Shown: in pieces, positions 1-7,395 of the stretch
Numbering within the stretch: position 1 is the first letter of the stretch
How the letters are laid out: each line of letters begins with the position of its first letter
Source of the DNA: an uncultured Clostridia bacterium
GTDB taxonomy: Bacteria; Bacillota; Clostridia; Christensenellales; Pumilibacteraceae
DNA length: 18,455 nucleotides
Assembly: GCA_947627075.1 (NCBI GenBank)
Contig: CANQUR010000013.1
Location: 1-18,455 of the forward strand
Direction of reading: 5' to 3'
Notes under the pieces: model-generated
What the model was told of the DNA's origin: nothing
Databases searched by the model: none
What the model saw: only the letters and a program-made list of their open reading frames with translations
Made by a program: the position numbers and the translations under genes

Positions 1-38
1 TTCTTACGGTGCGCCCCTTTTTGGGGGACAGCTTATGT

Positions 39-68
39 ATATTACCACACCTCCTTACCCTATGTCAA
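39..68 (-). promoter_or_regulatory. Leftward SigA-type promoter leaving the window
   Basis: On the minus strand TTGACA (63-68) is followed after 18 nt by TAATAT (39-44), preceded by TGG, an extended -10. Upstream of the -35 (positions about 69-116 on the plus strand) the minus strand is dominated by long A-tracts, as in an UP element. The predicted start is near position 32. The transcript would run off the window edge, so its gene is unknown. The call rests on motif matching only. Confidence 0.45.
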
Positions 69-208
69 CTGTTTTTACCTACTTTTTTTATCTTTTTTTA
101 TTTTTTTCTCCCTCCCGCTCCGCTTTTCCCTCTTTTTGGAATGGCGAATAATATCTTATTTGATGTTTACCCATATATATAATGGTTGCGGAAAGAATTA
201 TAAAATCG

Positions 209-237
209 TTGACTATTACAAATAAATATGGTATAAT
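209..237 (+). promoter_or_regulatory. SigA-type promoter of the hybrid sensor kinase
   Basis: TTGACT (209-214), a 17 nt spacer, then TATAAT (232-237) preceded by TGG (extended -10). Transcription should begin near 244, leaving a leader of about 124 nt before the ATG at 368. The leader holds only short weak hairpins (a GACG/CGTC pair near 272-286 and a GCGTT/AACGC pair near 294-316). I recognise no riboswitch class in it. Confidence 0.75.
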
Positions 238-367
238 TCTATGTATTTTACACAAAAATACGGCTTTTTAGGACGAAAAAACGTCAAAAACAGCGTTCGA
301 TTCAGCAAAAAACGCGTTTTATCTACAAAAAAAGCTCAATTGAAAATCCAAAACAAGAGAGGTTGCT

Positions 368-3300
368 ATGAGATCGAAAAAAATATTATACGTATTACTT
401 ACAATCGCTATTGCGTTTTTCCCGATCTTGCTCGGGCAAATAACGACCTCGTCCGTCACAGCGACGGCGCCCATAAGAGTAGGGTTTTTCTCTTTTGTCG
501 GTTACCATGCAACCGACAGCGAAACGGGAAAGAGAAGCGGCTACGGATATGAATTTTTACAGCGTTTGGCTCGCTATACTGATTGGGAATACGAATATCT
601 TTATACCGACATGAAGCACGACGACTGCCTCAAGCTTTTGAAAGAAGGTAAATTGGATATAGTGACCTCGACCTCCAAGACTCCGGAACGGGAAGAAGAT
701 TTTTTGTTTTCTGACAAAGATATCGGCACGAACTCGACCATATTTACGGTAAAGGCGGGCAACGACAAGGTGATAAAAGGCGATTACAAGACCTATGATG
801 GTCTGAGTATCGGCATGCTCGACGGCAACTCCAAAAATAAAATTTTCGAGGAATTTGCCGACGGTAAATTTAACTTTACTGTGAAATACTATAACAACGA
901 CGACGCGCTTACCTCTGCTCTCGAGAACGGCGAGGTGGACGGTATAGTTACCGGCAGTTTGCGTGCCATGGGAAACGAATGGTTGATAGAATCGTTGTCT
1001 GCCAATCCTTTTTATGTCGTAGTAAACAAAAACAATCAAGCGCTCATGGATAAAATAAATGCCGCCATCGACGAAATGGATCTGCAGGATCCGAACTGGC
1101 GCAACATTTTACACGACAAATATTATTCGACCGACGCAAGCGGAAACATAATCGTCACCGCCGACGAGCGAGAATATCTCGATTCTCTCGCCCGTTCGCA
1201 AACAAAGCTTAAGATATTGTTCAATCCCGACAGAGCGCCATACTCATATTTCGAGAACGGTGAAGCAAAGGGCATCATGCCCTCTATGTTCGAAAAAATG
1301 ACGGAAAATGTAAAAGCTTCGGACGGCACGAAATTGTCATTCGAATATATTTTCGTAAAGAATCGCGCCGAATACTACGAGCAACGCGCATCTTCCAATA
1401 ACGAGATAGACATTGTGCTTGATTTTAACGACGATCTTTTTTTCGCCGAAGAAGCGGGCTACAAACTTACCGATATATATTATACGACAACTCATACTAT
1501 GATCAAGCGACGAGACGCGAACGGCGCCGCTACGAAATTCGCAACAATAAAATATGTAGACAATTCATATTCGAACTATTTGGATAAATATGTCGGGGAA
1601 AACACTCGGACATTTCAATATTCATCCTTGGACGAAAGCATCGCAGCCGTCAAAAGCGGTGAATGCGATGCAACCATAACTTTGTCATATGTTGCCGAAA
1701 GATACATTTGGGAGGACGATAAAAACATACTCATTTCGGAACTCATCGGCGAGGCATCTTCCGACTATACTATAGGCGTAAAAAATAAAGATCAAAGTCC
1801 GTTGCTGCTATCCATATTGAACAAATGCGTCATCGGACTCGATCAAAGCGCGACTTCATCCATAGTTTCGGAAGAAGTGTCGAAATTCAGACCGTCCGCA
1901 AACGGCGGGCTCATTTATTTTCTTCGTCGAAATCCGATATATATAGTCGTCATAGTCACCGCGATCTTGTCGCTCTTGTTTGTAATCGCCATGCTCGTAG
2001 TTAGGACCTTAAATCAACACAAGTTGCAAAAAAAAGTGACCGAAGCAACAAGCAAATTGCAAGAGCAAACCAACGAATTGTCCTTGGCGTTACACGCAGC
2101 CGACGCCGCAAACCGTTCGAAAACCACATTTTTGAATAATATGTCTCACGATATACGTACGCCTATGAACGCCATAATAGGCTTTACGGCATTGGCTACG
2201 ACGCACATCGACAACAAAGATCGCGCCCTCGATTATCTGACGAAAATATCTCAAGCTTCGAATCACCTACTCTCGCTCATAAACGACGTGCTCGACATGA
2301 GCAGAATAGAATCGGGCAAGGTCCATATTGAAGATCGCCCCGAAAATCTTGCCGATATATTGCAAGGTTTGAGAAACATCATTCAGTCCGACATACATTC
2401 AAAAAATCTCGAGCTTTTCATCGACACCGTAGACGTGACGAACGAAGAGGTATTTTGCGACAAACTCAGACTCAATCAAATAATGCTCAACCTCACATCC
2501 AACGCCATCAAATTCACAAAGAGCGGCGGCTCCGTATTCATCAAAGTAATTCAAAAGCCTTGTGAAAAGGAAGGCTACGGCACTTATGTATTCAGCGTAA
2601 AGGATACGGGTATAGGTATGAGCGCGGAATTTGCAAAGACGGTCTTTGAGCCATTTACACGCGAACGAAACTCGACCGTCAGCGGCATTCAAGGTACAGG
2701 GCTCGGAATGGCTATCACCAAAAACATCGTGGACATGATGAGCGGCAACATTTCGGTAGAGAGCGAGCAAGGCAAGGGAACCGAATTCACGGTAACGCTC
2801 GAGCTCAAATTCGCGAATGCCGAGCCGGAGCATTTCGCATTGGCAGAGTTAAACGGACTTTACTCGCTCGTTGTGGATGACGACCTTATTTCGTGTCAAA
2901 GCGTATCGAAAATGCTTCGTCAAATAGGTATGCATGCAGAATGGACTGTCACCGGAAAAGAAGCCATAGTTCGCACCAAGGAAGCTATAGAATTGGGTCA
3001 TCCATTCGAAGTATATATAATAGATTGGGCAATGCCCGATATGGACGGCATAGCTACGGTACGACAGATCCGAGCGATAATCGGCAATGATTCTCCCATA
3101 ATACTCATGTCGGCATACGATTGGACAGACATAGAACAAGACGCCATGGATGCCGGAGTTACGGGCTTCATAAGCAAACCGCTGTTTGCGTCCGACCTTC
3201 ACCGTGCGCTCGAAAAGAGCTTGGGCAAGGCAGCTCCCAAAGCCGAAAGCGTCAACAAGGAGCATTCGTTCGGCGGCAAGCGAATACTTTTGGTCGAGGA

Positions 3301-3670
3301 CAATGAACTCAACAGAGAGATCGCCGAAGAAATACTTATCGAATCCGGCTTTGTAGTAGAAACTGCCGAAAACGGAAAAGTCGCTTGCGATATGGTCGAA
3401 AGATCTCAAGCAGGCTACTATGACATTATACTTATGGACGTACAAATGCCGATAATGAACGGATACGAGGCTTCAAAGTATATTCGAGCATTGGAAAACA
3501 AAGCTCTTGCAAGCATTCCCATTATCGCGATGACAGCCAATGCATTCGAGGAAGACAAAGCCAACGCCTATGCCGTCGGCATGAACGGACATCTTGCCAA
3601 GCCGATAAATATAGACTCCATGTTGAATCTTATAGAAGATATCCTCGGAGAAGAAAAAAAGGACAGCTGA
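368..3670 (+). CDS. Hybrid sensor histidine kinase with two periplasmic solute-binding domains and two receivers
   Basis: Membrane sensor kinase of 1100 residues. An N-terminal signal/anchor helix (about 7-30) precedes two extracellular domains of the SBP_bac_3 (PBPb) type, about 36-255 and 280-510. A second transmembrane helix (about 523-547) leads through a coiled coil into HisKA, with the phospho-acceptor His594 in the motif SHDIRTPMNAIIGF. HATPase_c follows, with N712 (N box), D746 (DTGIGM) and the GTGLGM loop near 776. Two receivers follow: the first with D886 in IIDWAMPDMDG, the second with D1024 in ILMDVQMPIMNG and a KPIN lysine motif. I see no Hpt domain and no adjacent DNA-binding regulator, so the phosphorelay partner must be elsewhere. 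The ligand is likely an amino acid or similar small solute (family inference only). The ATG follows AGAGAGG (356-362) at 5 nt. A terminator closes the gene, so it is monocistronic. Confidence 0.93.
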   Translation: MRSKKILYVLLTIAIAFFPILLGQITTSSVTATAPIRVGFFSFVGYHATDSETGKRSGYGYEFLQRLARYTDWEYEYLYTDMKHDDCLKLLKEGKLDIVTSTSKTPEREEDFLFSDKDIGTNSTIFTVKAGNDKVIKGDYKTYDGLSIGMLDGNSKNKIFEEFADGKFNFTVKYYNNDDALTSALENGEVDGIVTGSLRAMGNEWLIESLSANPFYVVVNKNNQALMDKINAAIDEMDLQDPNWRNILHDKYYSTDASGNIIVTADEREYLDSLARSQTKLKILFNPDRAPYSYFENGEAKGIMPSMFEKMTENVKASDGTKLSFEYIFVKNRAEYYEQRASSNNEIDIVLDFNDDLFFAEEAGYKLTDIYYTTTHTMIKRRDANGAATKFATIKYVDNSYSNYLDKYVGENTRTFQYSSLDESIAAVKSGECDATITLSYVAERYIWEDDKNILISELIGEASSDYTIGVKNKDQSPLLLSILNKCVIGLDQSATSSIVSEEVSKFRPSANGGLIYFLRRNPIYIVVIVTAILSLLFVIAMLVVRTLNQHKLQKKVTEATSKLQEQTNELSLALHAADAANRSKTTFLNNMSHDIRTPMNAIIGFTALATTHIDNKDRALDYLTKISQASNHLLSLINDVLDMSRIESGKVHIEDRPENLADILQGLRNIIQSDIHSKNLELFIDTVDVTNEEVFCDKLRLNQIMLNLTSNAIKFTKSGGSVFIKVIQKPCEKEGYGTYVFSVKDTGIGMSAEFAKTVFEPFTRERNSTVSGIQGTGLGMAITKNIVDMMSGNISVESEQGKGTEFTVTLELKFANAEPEHFALAELNGLYSLVVDDDLISCQSVSKMLRQIGMHAEWTVTGKEAIVRTKEAIELGHPFEVYIIDWAMPDMDGIATVRQIRAIIGNDSPIILMSAYDWTDIEQDAMDAGVTGFISKPLFASDLHRALEKSLGKAAPKAESVNKEHSFGGKRILLVEDNELNREIAEEILIESGFVVETAENGKVACDMVERSQAGYYDIILMDVQMPIMNGYEASKYIRALENKALASIPIIAMTANAFEEDKANAYAVGMNGHLAKPINIDSMLNLIEDILGEEKKDS

Positions 3671-3694
3671 CCTTCCCTTCGAACCATATAAAAT

Positions 3695-3734
3695 GAGCCT
3701 CTCTTTGATCACTCAAGAGTGGCTCTTCTTTTTT
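3695..3734 (+). terminator. Intrinsic terminator of the sensor kinase gene
   Basis: GAGCC-T-CTCTT (3695-3705) pairs with AAGAG-T-GGCTC (3715-3725), with one T-T mismatch and a 9 nt loop. A T-rich tract follows (3726-3734). It lies 25 nt after the kinase stop codon. Confidence 0.85.
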
Positions 3735-3826
3735 CAACTGTATTCTTCAAGGATAAAAACTATTATTACTTGCTTCATAAAAATACCTACGATTTAGACG
3801 CTTTTTATGTTCATATTATTCTTCAC

Positions 3827-3878
3827 TTCAAGGAAAGTTAAGCATTATTTTATGCAACAGCTCTACTTTTTCCTTGAA
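3827..3878. repeat. Inverted repeat, 10 bp perfect arms
   Basis: TTCAAGGAAA (3827-3836) and TTTCCTTGAA (3869-3878) are perfect inverted repeats around a 32 nt loop. The loop contains a smaller GCAT/ATGC hairpin (near 3842-3855). Function unknown; it could be a remnant of a small mobile element or an RNA hairpin. Confidence 0.6.
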
Positions 3879-3886
3879 AAATTTGA

Positions 3887-4001
3887 TCACTTTCCAAGTT
3901 CCTCAAAAGCCTTTTGATGCTTATTTAATATTCTTTGGGCAACTACACGATTTTTTCGTCGTCGCTTAAATCAAACATAGGATTGTTCTCGATATCTACG
4001 T
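3887..4001 (-). pseudogene. Frameshifted C-terminal remnant of a small, possibly antitoxin-like protein
   Basis: Reading the minus strand from about 4000, one frame gives DIENNPMFDLSDDEKIV and then TAG. Shifting frame at that point gives VAQRILNKHQKAFEELGK and then TGA (3887-3889). Together the two look like one protein tail interrupted by a single frameshift. A charged tail ending in helix-forming KHxxAFEEL is familiar from small type II antitoxins of Clostridia, but I cannot confirm the family by eye. The N-terminal part is missing: stop codons and an inverted repeat lie just upstream. The next minus-strand frame starts at a GTGA overlap (3887-3890) and is itself broken by stops. It could also be chance. 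Confidence 0.3.
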
Positions 4002-4002
4002 C

Positions 4003-4034
4003 GCAGAAATGCCCTTACTAGCAAGCATTTCTGC
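4003..4034. repeat. Perfect 10 bp inverted repeat downstream of the cysteine desulfidase gene
   Basis: GCAGAAATGC (4003-4012) and GCATTTCTGC (4025-4034) flank a 12 nt loop. It lies 31 nt past the end of the minus-strand desulfidase gene, so it may stabilise or end that mRNA. No U-tract follows on either strand, so it is not a standard intrinsic terminator. It also abuts the decayed reading-frame remnant at 3887-4001. Confidence 0.6.
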
Positions 4035-4065
4035 TTGTATTAATTATAGCTAAAAATCAACCTAT

Positions 4066-5346
4066 CTAATCACAACAAGTCATTATATACAATATTTCCT
4101 TATCCGTTTCGTGCATGCCGTCCTTCCCGAGCGCGCCGACGTTGCGAATGGTCTTTTCGATCTCATCCGCCACAATTCCGTCGCCGCCGTTGAAGCGCTG
4201 CCCCTTTTTGCACATTTCGTACCCGAGAATGCCGGAGTCCACCGCCACCGCTATCTTCGCCGCGCACGACGCCTTTGCTCCGTCGCAAATGATGCCCGAA
4301 GTTATCGCCAAAGCGTTGACCACCGTCTGCTCTATTTCCTTTACGTTCGCACCGTGCAAATACGCTATGCCCGCACCTGCCGCCGCGCCCGCGCTCACCG
4401 CTCCGCAATAGGCGGAAAGCGTACCTATGCCCGTCTTGATATAGATCGCAGTAAGGTTGGATATCAAAAGCGCGCGATAAAGTTGCTCATTGCTCGAACC
4501 AAGCTCTTTTGCATATTCGAGCACGGGCAACGAAACCGTCATGCCTTGATTGCCACTGCCCGAATTTATGACTACCGGTTTGGTGCAACCGTTCATGCGA
4601 GCGTCCGATCCCGCCGCCGCTTTGGCGCGAGCTCGTACGTGTATGTCATTGCCATAAGTGGCAAGCAATACCTTGCCTATGTTGGAACCGTAATCGTTTT
4701 TGAGCCCCTCTTCGGCAAGTGCGGAATTACATTCGAGCTGTTTGTCAAGCAACTCCTTTACATCGTCGATAGCCGCCGTAAAAGCGAAATCGCAAATATC
4801 GTTCATGGTAAGAAGCGAATAATCGGCGCTCTTTTTGCCCATGGACTTGTCGGTCGCCTTATCGAAAACGACCTCGCCGTTCTTTTCGATATGTACGATA
4901 TTTGTATGCTTGCCTGCTATCCTAACGGACGCTTCGTCGCTACCTTTATATACGTGAATTATCATATCGAGCACATTGTCGCTTTCCAGCGAAACAACTT
5001 CTATTGGCGTTTTGGCAAGATATTCGTCCAAAGCCTTTGTTTGCTCCTCGGTCGTACCGCTCAATACTTGCAATTCGGCGTTCTCGTCGCCGGCAATAAT
5101 ACCTATGCCTGCCGCGGCAGCTATGCCTTTTTTGCCGCCTGTATGAGGAACTATGACGCTCTTTACATTTTTAATGATATTGCCGCTCGCCTCAACCTTC
5201 ACTCTGTCCGGAATGACGCCGAGAGTCGCTCGCGCCTTTGCCGCACAATATGCGAGCGCGATAGGCTCGGTACAGCCGAGCGCCGGTACAAGTTCGGCTT
5301 TCAATATATTGAGGTAAGCCTGATATTTTTTGTCCGAGTTTTTCAT
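4066..5346 (-). CDS. L-cysteine desulfidase (CyuA/YhaM, UPF0597 family)
   Basis: A protein of 426 residues from the serine dehydratase-alpha-like family that includes E. coli CyuA (YhaM) and the archaeal [4Fe-4S] L-cysteine desulfidase. It is expected to split L-cysteine into pyruvate, ammonia and sulfide in the cytoplasm. Visible signatures: ELVPALGCTEPIAL with Cys25, NGCTKPVVINSGSGNQG with Cys254, and ICDGAKASC with Cys354 and Cys361. Conserved cysteines of this kind hold the oxygen-labile cluster in the family; which ones do so here is inferred. Length is normal for the family. The ATG follows GGAGG (complement of 5352-5356) at 5 nt. It has its own promoter, so it can be expressed separately from the ABC-F gene upstream. 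A sulfide- or cysteine-responsive control is possible but nothing in the sequence shows it. Confidence 0.9.
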   Translation of the reverse strand: MKNSDKKYQAYLNILKAELVPALGCTEPIALAYCAAKARATLGVIPDRVKVEASGNIIKNVKSVIVPHTGGKKGIAAAAGIGIIAGDENAELQVLSGTTEEQTKALDEYLAKTPIEVVSLESDNVLDMIIHVYKGSDEASVRIAGKHTNIVHIEKNGEVVFDKATDKSMGKKSADYSLLTMNDICDFAFTAAIDDVKELLDKQLECNSALAEEGLKNDYGSNIGKVLLATYGNDIHVRARAKAAAGSDARMNGCTKPVVINSGSGNQGMTVSLPVLEYAKELGSSNEQLYRALLISNLTAIYIKTGIGTLSAYCGAVSAGAAAGAGIAYLHGANVKEIEQTVVNALAITSGIICDGAKASCAAKIAVAVDSGILGYEMCKKGQRFNGGDGIVADEIEKTIRNVGALGKDGMHETDKEILYIMTCCD

Positions 5347-5397
5347 AAAATCCTCCGAAATGCCGATCCTTGCTCTTTTGTATATGTCGGCTTGTCT

Positions 5398-5426
5398 ATT
5401 GTATCACAGATGATAAGCGTTGTCAA
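5398..5426 (-). promoter_or_regulatory. SigA-type promoter of the cysteine desulfidase gene
   Basis: On the minus strand TTGACA (5421-5426), a 17 nt spacer, then TACAAT (5398-5403) preceded by TGA (extended -10). Predicted start is near 5391, giving a leader of about 45 nt before the ATG at 5346. Confidence 0.75.
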
Positions 5427-5474
5427 TTTTACGGACTGCATGATAAGAATTAAATTCATTGTCCGAAGGCGTTC

Positions 5475-7046
5475 TCACAGATCCAAATATTCGTCGTAGG
5501 TGATGTCCTTATCAAAGACTTTCGTTCCGTCTATCTCGATAATACGGTTTGCCACCGTTTCCATGATCTCCTGGTCATGCGACACAAAGAGCATATTGCC
5601 CTTGAAATTTATCATGCCCTTATTGAGTGCGGTTATGCTCTCGAGATCGAGGTGGTTGGTTGGCTCATCCATTACAAGAAAATTGCCGCCTTGAAGCATC
5701 ATACGTGCGAGCATACAACGCACCTTTTCTCCGCCCGAAAGCACCGACGCCTTTTTGAGCGCCTCTTGTCCCGAAAACAACATTCGTCCCAGCCAGCCGC
5801 GCAAATACTCCTCGTAGTGGTCCTTTGAATATTGGTCTATCCATTGCACGAGCGTAAGATCGACGCCGTCGAAAAAGTTGTCATAATTTTGCGGAAGGTA
5901 GGTCGGAATTATGGTTTGTCCCCATTTTACCGTGCCCGCGTCCGGCTTTTCCAACCCCATAATGCAATCGAACAGCATGGAAATATTCTGTCCGTTGCGA
6001 CAAACGAAGCCTATCTTGTCGCCCTTCTTGAGTCTAAAAGATACGTTTTCGAAAAAGCCCTTCTTTGTGAGCCCTTCGACTTCGAGTATCTCGTTGCCTA
6101 TTTCGCGCTCGAACTTGAATTCTATAAAAGGATAGCGGCGACTGGACGGCTGTATATCTTCGAGTTTGAGCTTTTCGAGCTCTTTTTTTCGGCTCGTAGC
6201 CTGCTTGCTTTTGCTCGCGTTGGCGGAGAACCTTGCGATGAATTCCTGCAACTCCTTTGCGCGCGCCTCGATCTTCTTGTTTTGCTCTTTGCTTTGGCGC
6301 AAAAGAAGTTGCGAGCTCTCGTACCAAAAGTCGTAGTTGCCCACATAGATCTTTATCTTTTTGAAGTCCACGTCGCAAATGTGAGTGCATACGCGGTTGA
6401 GGAAGTGGCGGTTGTGCGACACAATGATAATTATGCTGTCTTCGAGTTCCATGATATAATCCTCGAGCCAGCGCACGCTTTTTACGTCGAGGTTGTTGGT
6501 CGGCTCGTCGAGTATGAGGATATCGGGCTTGCCGAATAAGCTTTGCGCAAGCAACACCTTGACCTTGATCTTGGGATCCACCTCGGACATGGGAGTGTAA
6601 AACAGTTCGCTGTCGATTTTAAGTTGATTAAGTAGCGTTTCCGCGTCCGACTCCGCCTCGTAACCGTTAAGCTCGGCAAATTCGGTTTCAAGCTCGGTCG
6701 CTTTCATTCCGTCCTCGTCCGAAAAGTCCTCTTTTGCATATAATTCGTCTCGCGCAAGCTTGAGTTCCATAAGGCGTTTATGCCCCCACATAACGGTATC
6801 GAGGACGGTACAATCGTCATAAGCGTTTTGGTTTTGAGCCAAAATACTCATGCGTTCGTTTTTGTCGATGGTCACATCGCCCTTATTCGGTTCTATTTCG
6901 CCCGCGAGTATCTTCAAAAAAGTGGATTTGCCCGCGCCGTTTGCACCTATTATGCCGTAACAGTTGCCCTTTGTGAACTTTAAGTTGACATGGTCAAAAA
7001 GCACCCTTGCCCCGAACTGCAAGCTTATATCGTTTACAGAAATCAT
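5475..7046 (-). CDS. ABC-F family ATP-binding protein, YkpA/YbiT-like
   Basis: A soluble tandem-ATPase protein of 523 residues with no membrane segment; ABC-F proteins act on the ribosome. The first nucleotide domain has an intact Walker A (GANGAGKST, Lys40) and LILDEPTNNLD (D180, E181). An interdomain linker rich in Lys and Glu follows (about 235-310). The second domain has the signature VLSGGEKVRCMLARMM and VMDEPTNHLD (D460, E461), but its Walker A position reads CRNGQNISM (349-357). This lacks the Gly-Lys-Ser/Thr core, so the second site is probably altered in nucleotide binding. The layout and the RRYPFIEF stretch resemble the YkpA/YbiT subgroup rather than EttA. A drug-resistance role cannot be inferred. 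The ATG follows GGAGG (complement of 7052-7056). The gene lies 55 nt after rpsR, with a weak terminator between. Confidence 0.9.
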   Translation of the reverse strand: MISVNDISLQFGARVLFDHVNLKFTKGNCYGIIGANGAGKSTFLKILAGEIEPNKGDVTIDKNERMSILAQNQNAYDDCTVLDTVMWGHKRLMELKLARDELYAKEDFSDEDGMKATELETEFAELNGYEAESDAETLLNQLKIDSELFYTPMSEVDPKIKVKVLLAQSLFGKPDILILDEPTNNLDVKSVRWLEDYIMELEDSIIIIVSHNRHFLNRVCTHICDVDFKKIKIYVGNYDFWYESSQLLLRQSKEQNKKIEARAKELQEFIARFSANASKSKQATSRKKELEKLKLEDIQPSSRRYPFIEFKFEREIGNEILEVEGLTKKGFFENVSFRLKKGDKIGFVCRNGQNISMLFDCIMGLEKPDAGTVKWGQTIIPTYLPQNYDNFFDGVDLTLVQWIDQYSKDHYEEYLRGWLGRMLFSGQEALKKASVLSGGEKVRCMLARMMLQGGNFLVMDEPTNHLDLESITALNKGMINFKGNMLFVSHDQEIMETVANRIIEIDGTKVFDKDITYDEYLDL

Positions 7047-7056
7047 TTAGCCTCCG

Positions 7057-7089
7057 AAATTAAATAAAGCGGAACCGTTTGGATCCCGC
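7057..7089 (-). terminator. Weak intrinsic terminator after rpsR
   Basis: On the minus strand GCGGGATC pairs with GGTTCCGC around a 5 nt loop (arms 7082-7089 and 7069-7076 on the plus strand), an 8 bp stem with two G-U pairs. It is followed by a T-rich tract (complement of 7057-7068). It would partly separate the ribosomal-protein operon from the ABC-F gene, with read-through supplying the latter; I see no other promoter for that gene. Confidence 0.55.
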
Positions 7090-7101
7090 CTTTGTTTTTC
7101 T

Positions 7102-7374
7102 TTATTCTGCCTTGAACGGCAAAAGCACCATGTACCTTGCGCGCTTGATAGCTGTCGTAAGCTCTCTTTGATGCATTGCGCACACGCCCGATGTACGACG
7201 CGGAACTATTTTACCCTTTTCGGTAATATAGCGGCGAAGCTTGGTAACATCTTTGTAATGGATGTGCTCTACCTTGTCTATGCAAAACTGACAAACCTTT
7301 TTCTTTTGAACGCGCTTGATCTTTTTGGTCTTGTCATCGCCTTCAACGACTTTGTTTGGCGTTTTTTTATCCAT
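7102..7374 (-). CDS. rpsR: Ribosomal protein bS18
   Basis: Small-subunit protein of 90 residues that binds bS6 on the 30S platform. The core KLRRYITEKGKIVPRRTSG and the ending RARYMVLLPF are typical of bS18. It is the C+ (zinc-ribbon) form: VCQFC (Cys28, Cys31) pairs with GVCAMH further on, unlike paralogs that have lost these ligands. A lysine-rich N-terminal stretch of about 26 residues precedes the core. It is the third gene of the rpsF-ssb-rpsR operon, 21 nt after ssb. Confidence 0.97.
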   Translation of the reverse strand: MDKKTPNKVVEGDDKTKKIKRVQKKKVCQFCIDKVEHIHYKDVTKLRRYITEKGKIVPRRTSGVCAMHQRELTTAIKRARYMVLLPFKAE

Positions 7375-7395
7375 AATGATTATTCTCCTTTAATA

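Larger units (their letters stand above)
3735..4060. other. Intergenic stretch without an intact gene
   Basis: About 325 nt separate the convergent kinase and cysteine desulfidase genes. There is no complete reading frame with a ribosome site. The stretch holds two long inverted repeats (3827-3878 and 4003-4034) and short minus-strand reading-frame remnants (about 3765-4001). It is more AT-rich than the neighbouring genes. I see no clear terminator for the minus-strand desulfidase gene; the repeat at 4003-4034 is the best placed candidate but lacks a U-tract. Confidence 0.6.

Noticed and set aside
8..27. GTGCG motif near the left edge as a group II intron 5' end
   Set aside because: Only the five-base GTGCG is present; no intron domain V or reverse transcriptase can be seen, and the bases are better explained as a short hairpin downstream of a leftward promoter.
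244..367. Riboswitch in the 124 nt leader of the sensor kinase
   Set aside because: Only weak 4-5 bp stems are present and no conserved core of a known class (for example the GEMM cyclic-di-GMP motif) is recognisable.
5427..5474. Terminator between the ABC-F gene and the cysteine desulfidase promoter
   Set aside because: Only a short AT-rich palindrome (GAATTAAATTC) is present, with no GC stem or U-tract, so read-through is possible.
4111..5499. A 462-codon plus-strand open frame across the cysteine desulfidase
   Set aside because: It lies antisense to a clear family protein, has no ribosome site, is rich in Arg, Tyr and Cys, and has no recognisable domain; it is a shadow frame.
5832..6539. 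A 235-codon plus-strand open frame within the ABC-F gene
   Set aside because: Antisense to conserved ABC motifs and with no ribosome site or recognisable domain.
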